Shown: positions 61,603 through 64,000 of the stretch, piece after piece | Numbering within the stretch: the stretch's first letter is position 1 | How the letters are laid out: each line of letters begins with the position of its first letter | From: Rhynchopus sp. YZ270_cl-10 | Taxonomy: Eukaryota > Euglenozoa > Diplonemea > Diplonemida > Diplonemidae | Direction of reading: 5' to 3' | Length of the DNA: 64,000 nt | Assembly: GCA_964035575.1 (NCBI GenBank) | Contig: OZ037914.1 | Location: 692,176-756,175, forward strand | Translations under genes and position numbers: made by a program | The notes under the pieces: generated by a model | Seen by the model: only the letters and a program-made list of their open reading frames with translations | Told to the model about the DNA's origin: nothing | The model's database searches: none

Positions 61603-62787
61603 TGGGGGCTACGCGGACAGTGAGAGGGGGTGGGGAACAGCATTCTCTACCTGGCTTCTGAAGAAGGGTGTCTTCCCTTTTGTCATAGTTGGTGTCACAC
61701 AAGTCGCCATATTTTTTGCATTTTTTGGTCCGAAGTTCAATTACCAGTCCTGGAAATTGGGGCAATTTTTTTGTGCCTCAACTCGGGCATGTTTTTATGT
61801 GTGGTGCACGAATTGTGTGAGGTTGGAAGATGCAGACCCAGTTTCCAAGGGGCGCAAGACCATTATGTGAAGGAAAGTGTCAATATATTGATCAATATAT
61901 TGATCAATATTTGCAAATATTGAATGGGAAATTTACACGGTAAAAGTGTCAATATATTGAAAATTTCCTACGTGATATTGATCAATATATTGATATTGAA
62001 AAAAACGTGAAAAAAAATATTGAATATATTTATGAAGCCATGTCCGTACAATTTTTGATGGAAAAATAAAAAGTACTTTTTTTTTTTTCAAGTACTTTTT
62101 TTTTTTCCTGTACAATTTTGATGGAAAAAAAAAAAGTACTTTTTTTTTCGAAAAGTGAAAAAGTACTTTTTTTGACCAAAAAATATCACTTTTTAAAAAA
62201 GTACTTTTCCGAACCGTGTCATTTGCTCTCGATCTTTCAAATAACGCCATTTTCGAGTTCCAGTTTTGCACACATATTTCGTCAGAGGACTGCGGGAGCT
62301 ATTTTTCTCGAATTTTTGGGTGTTTTTTTCCAAGCATTTTGGATTTTTACAAAATATTTTTTTTTTCAAAAAAAATCCAAAAAATAAATAACCAAAAGTT
62401 CTGCTCAAAATCTTTCAATTGCGACCAGAATCGGTCAAAAAGTCGTTGCCCTTCACATTTTGCCTCTTGGAGAGCCTGGACCCCCAAAATCAAAAAAAAT
62501 CACACCTAAAAATGCCTTGGTTGGCTAAGGGTTAAAAAAAGCGCACACCCTTTAAACTTCTGGCCCTTCCTCTTCTCCATATCCCCCAAAGAGTGCAATA
62601 ACCCAAAATACAATGAATGTCTTGCACAATGATTTTTCTGTTTTTTTTCCTCCTTTTCTCCCCCACAATCATCCTCTTTACTGATGTCCAACGACACCAA
62701 CCTTCAGTCTGCGTCTCGAGCAAACATTTGTCTTTCATTTTTTTTTTATTATTATTTTCGGAATAGGGTACATTTAGTGCACCCTAT

Positions 62788-62819
62788 TATACTTTCTATT
62801 CAGTAGAATAGATAGTATA
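62788..62819 (+). repeat. Family G hairpin
   Basis: TATACTTTCTATTCAGTAGA then ATAGATAGTATA, followed by TGAAAT. Preceded by GGGTACATTTAGTGCACCC, another small stem. Confidence 0.8.
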
Positions 62820-63402
62820 TGAAATAATTGTTTTATTACCGCTATGGCAACGTTCTCCTATGCTATACCTCAACAAAAAAATGGTTTGTTTTATTACCCC
62901 ATTTGTGGGCCGAGAGGCACATTGATCTTTTTACAAGGGTGTTTTTTTTTTCTTTCAAAAAGCTGAAAAGAGAGACGAACCTGGTGGACAACTCTGTTAA
63001 AGAAGAATTTATCTTAGAGGACCAATCGGCTTTCATCTTGCCAACATTTTTTCTTACTTTTATTTTCTCTTTCTCTTTACTCCCTTTTTGTCCCATCTTA
63101 TGATGTTGGATATATTTAAAAAAAAATGCCTTGTCTTCCTTCCGCATTCTCTCGACACACTGACATCATCAAAAACAAAAAAAATGCGTGCAATTCACAC
63201 AGGTGGTGTCTACACAGGCGTTGTCAATTTTTCAAAAAAAAAAAAAAAACCAGGGGCTCCGCTACCGTATAAAGTTCTGTTGCGGCGCAACAGAAGTCTG
63301 AAAAAAACTGAAAAAAAGAAAAAAGGTGCAAATTTGTGGTGACCAAGCGAGCAGCTTTACGTTTTTCTTTTACCCCATCCTGTTAATATATATTTTTCTC
63401 AA

Positions 63403-63437
63403 TGTGACTGAGCAAGAGGAGGCTCAAAGACCATCTT
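63403..63437 (+). repeat. Family A hairpin with changed inner stem
   Basis: TGTGACTGAGC, AAGAGGAG, GCTCAAAGA, CCATCTT. The inner arms GAGC/GCTC replace AAGC/GCTT, a paired change. Confidence 0.7.
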
Positions 63438-63515
63438 TACACAATTTTTTCTTTCAAGGTTTACCTGCGTCCCAGAGATATCGCTACGGTATCTACGTCG
63501 TGGTAATTGCTACTA

Positions 63516-63560
63516 AAGGTGCACTGTTGCGAGAGGGGGTTCTTTTTTTTGTATTTCAGA
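63516..63560 (+). repeat. Family B hairpin
   Basis: AAGGTGCACTGTTGCGAGAG, GGGGTTC, T-run, GTATTTC, followed by AGAAAGTCAAC. Confidence 0.7.
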
Positions 63561-64000
63561 AAGTCAACATTTTATTCTTTTTTTTTACGCAAGAACTATC
63601 AAGAACTATTCAGTTATTATTTCAGGTGGTCTTTTTTGTTTTTTTGTTTTTGCAAGATACAAACGCAGCGGATAAGTTAGCTTTTTTATTTTTCGCCAAA
63701 TCCCGGTTTTTCCGGTTTTTTCCGGTTTTTCCCACCCACACAAAAATAATGATGAAAAGTCACAAAAAAATGCCAGCGACCCCAAAATTCTACCCAGCCC
63801 CAGGTCTAAACCCACCAGCTCTTTGAACGACTTTTTCTGACTTCCATAGCCAGTGTTTGTGCGGCACAAAGATCCGCCAGGGGGAGGTAACTGAGGCGTC
63901 GCTCTTCGCCAATAAACGCGTTAATATACTCCTCACAGCTGTGATATAAAATCGAACATTTTCACAGCCAAACTATGGCATGGTAGGGCTACTGCTCATA

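Larger units (their letters stand above)
59392..62217. mobile_element. 2.8-kb inner element with AAGTACTT-rich inverted ends
   Basis: Ends CACGGATCGGAAAAGTACTT and AAGTACTTTTCCGAACCGTG are inverted repeats with one mismatch. Both flanks are long arrays of AAGTACTT and A/T runs, then ATATTGA/TCAATAT arrays; CGTACATGGCTTCATAAATA on the left matches reversed sequence at 62015-62048. The core (60450-61870) has a transposase-like remnant. Confidence 0.65.
58858..62531. mobile_element. piggyBac-like 3.7-kb element with TTAA duplications and nested insertions
   Basis: TIRs CCCTTAGCCAACCA (58858-58871) and TGGTTGGCTAAGGG (62518-62531) are exact, and TTAA stands outside both ends (58854-58857 and 62532-62535). 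TTAA targets followed by CCCTT ends are the mark of piggyBac-type elements. No intact piggyBac transposase was recognised. Inside lies a second TIR unit (59392-62217) and, within that, a GCTGAGAATAAG element. It is therefore a nest of at least three insertions. Confidence 0.75.
62536..64000. other. Intergenic to window end
   Basis: No gene recognised. Holds family G, A and B copies, a small palindrome TTCTGTTGCGGCGCAACAGAA-like (63274-63296), and at the end (63940-64000) TTTTCACAGCCAAACTATGG, a word shared with 54195, 60540 and 13300. The frame 63326-63826 is T-rich and not accepted. Confidence 0.5.

Overview
The window reads as nuclear DNA of a unicellular eukaryote. The evidence is GT-AG introns, a GRIP-domain golgin, a tubulin-cofactor-E-like protein, an SNF1/CAMK-type kinase, a three-finger CCCH protein and a papain-family cathepsin with an I29 propeptide. 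Codon-biased, mostly single-exon genes are scattered in T-tract-rich intergenic DNA. The few introns I can place begin GTATG or GTATA and end ACAG (52 to 398 bp). I cannot name the species. A free-living flagellate would fit, but that is a guess. No rRNA, tRNA or CRISPR array was recognised.

Layout, with every supported gene on the + strand: a duplicated flank (1-799); a SAMHD1-like dNTPase (956-2374); a small acidic orphan (2843-3058); a two-exon SET protein (6066-6937); a protein kinase (8324-9277); an orphan Pro-rich protein (16925-17425); a TBCE-like LRR/ubiquitin-like protein (24246-25625); a ZIP transporter (26375-27196); a cathepsin (28916-29911); the second copy of the duplicated flank (30277-31355); a DJ-1/Hsp31-class protein (31712-32428); a kinase whose 5' end falls in a 200-N gap (33430-34442); a four-exon GRIP golgin with internal coiled-coil repeats (38006-42221); a Gln-rich orphan with three divergent N-terminal repeats (42661-45456); and a CCCH zinc-finger protein (47426-48715). 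These genes do not form a pathway or operon. From 48716 to the end I see only repeats and transposon remains.

The intergenic DNA is the striking part. At least five families of short (30-80 nt) hairpins recur many times: A (CTAAGC/GCTTAG), B (AAATACA/TGTATTT), C (AGTGC/GCACT), D (TAGTG/CACTA) and G (CTATTC/GAATAG). Several copies of family A show compensatory stem changes. Every copy I can orient lies on the same strand as the genes, one lies in an intron, and a longer unrelated repeat (family F) lies in another intron. Among these are TIR-bearing elements: a piggyBac-like unit with TTAA duplications (58858-62531), a hAT-like unit with a 5-bp duplication (53855-54698), a 436-bp palindromic element with a 6-bp duplication (36370-36805), an element carrying a transposase-type zinc knuckle (3619-4242), and many smaller fold-back elements.
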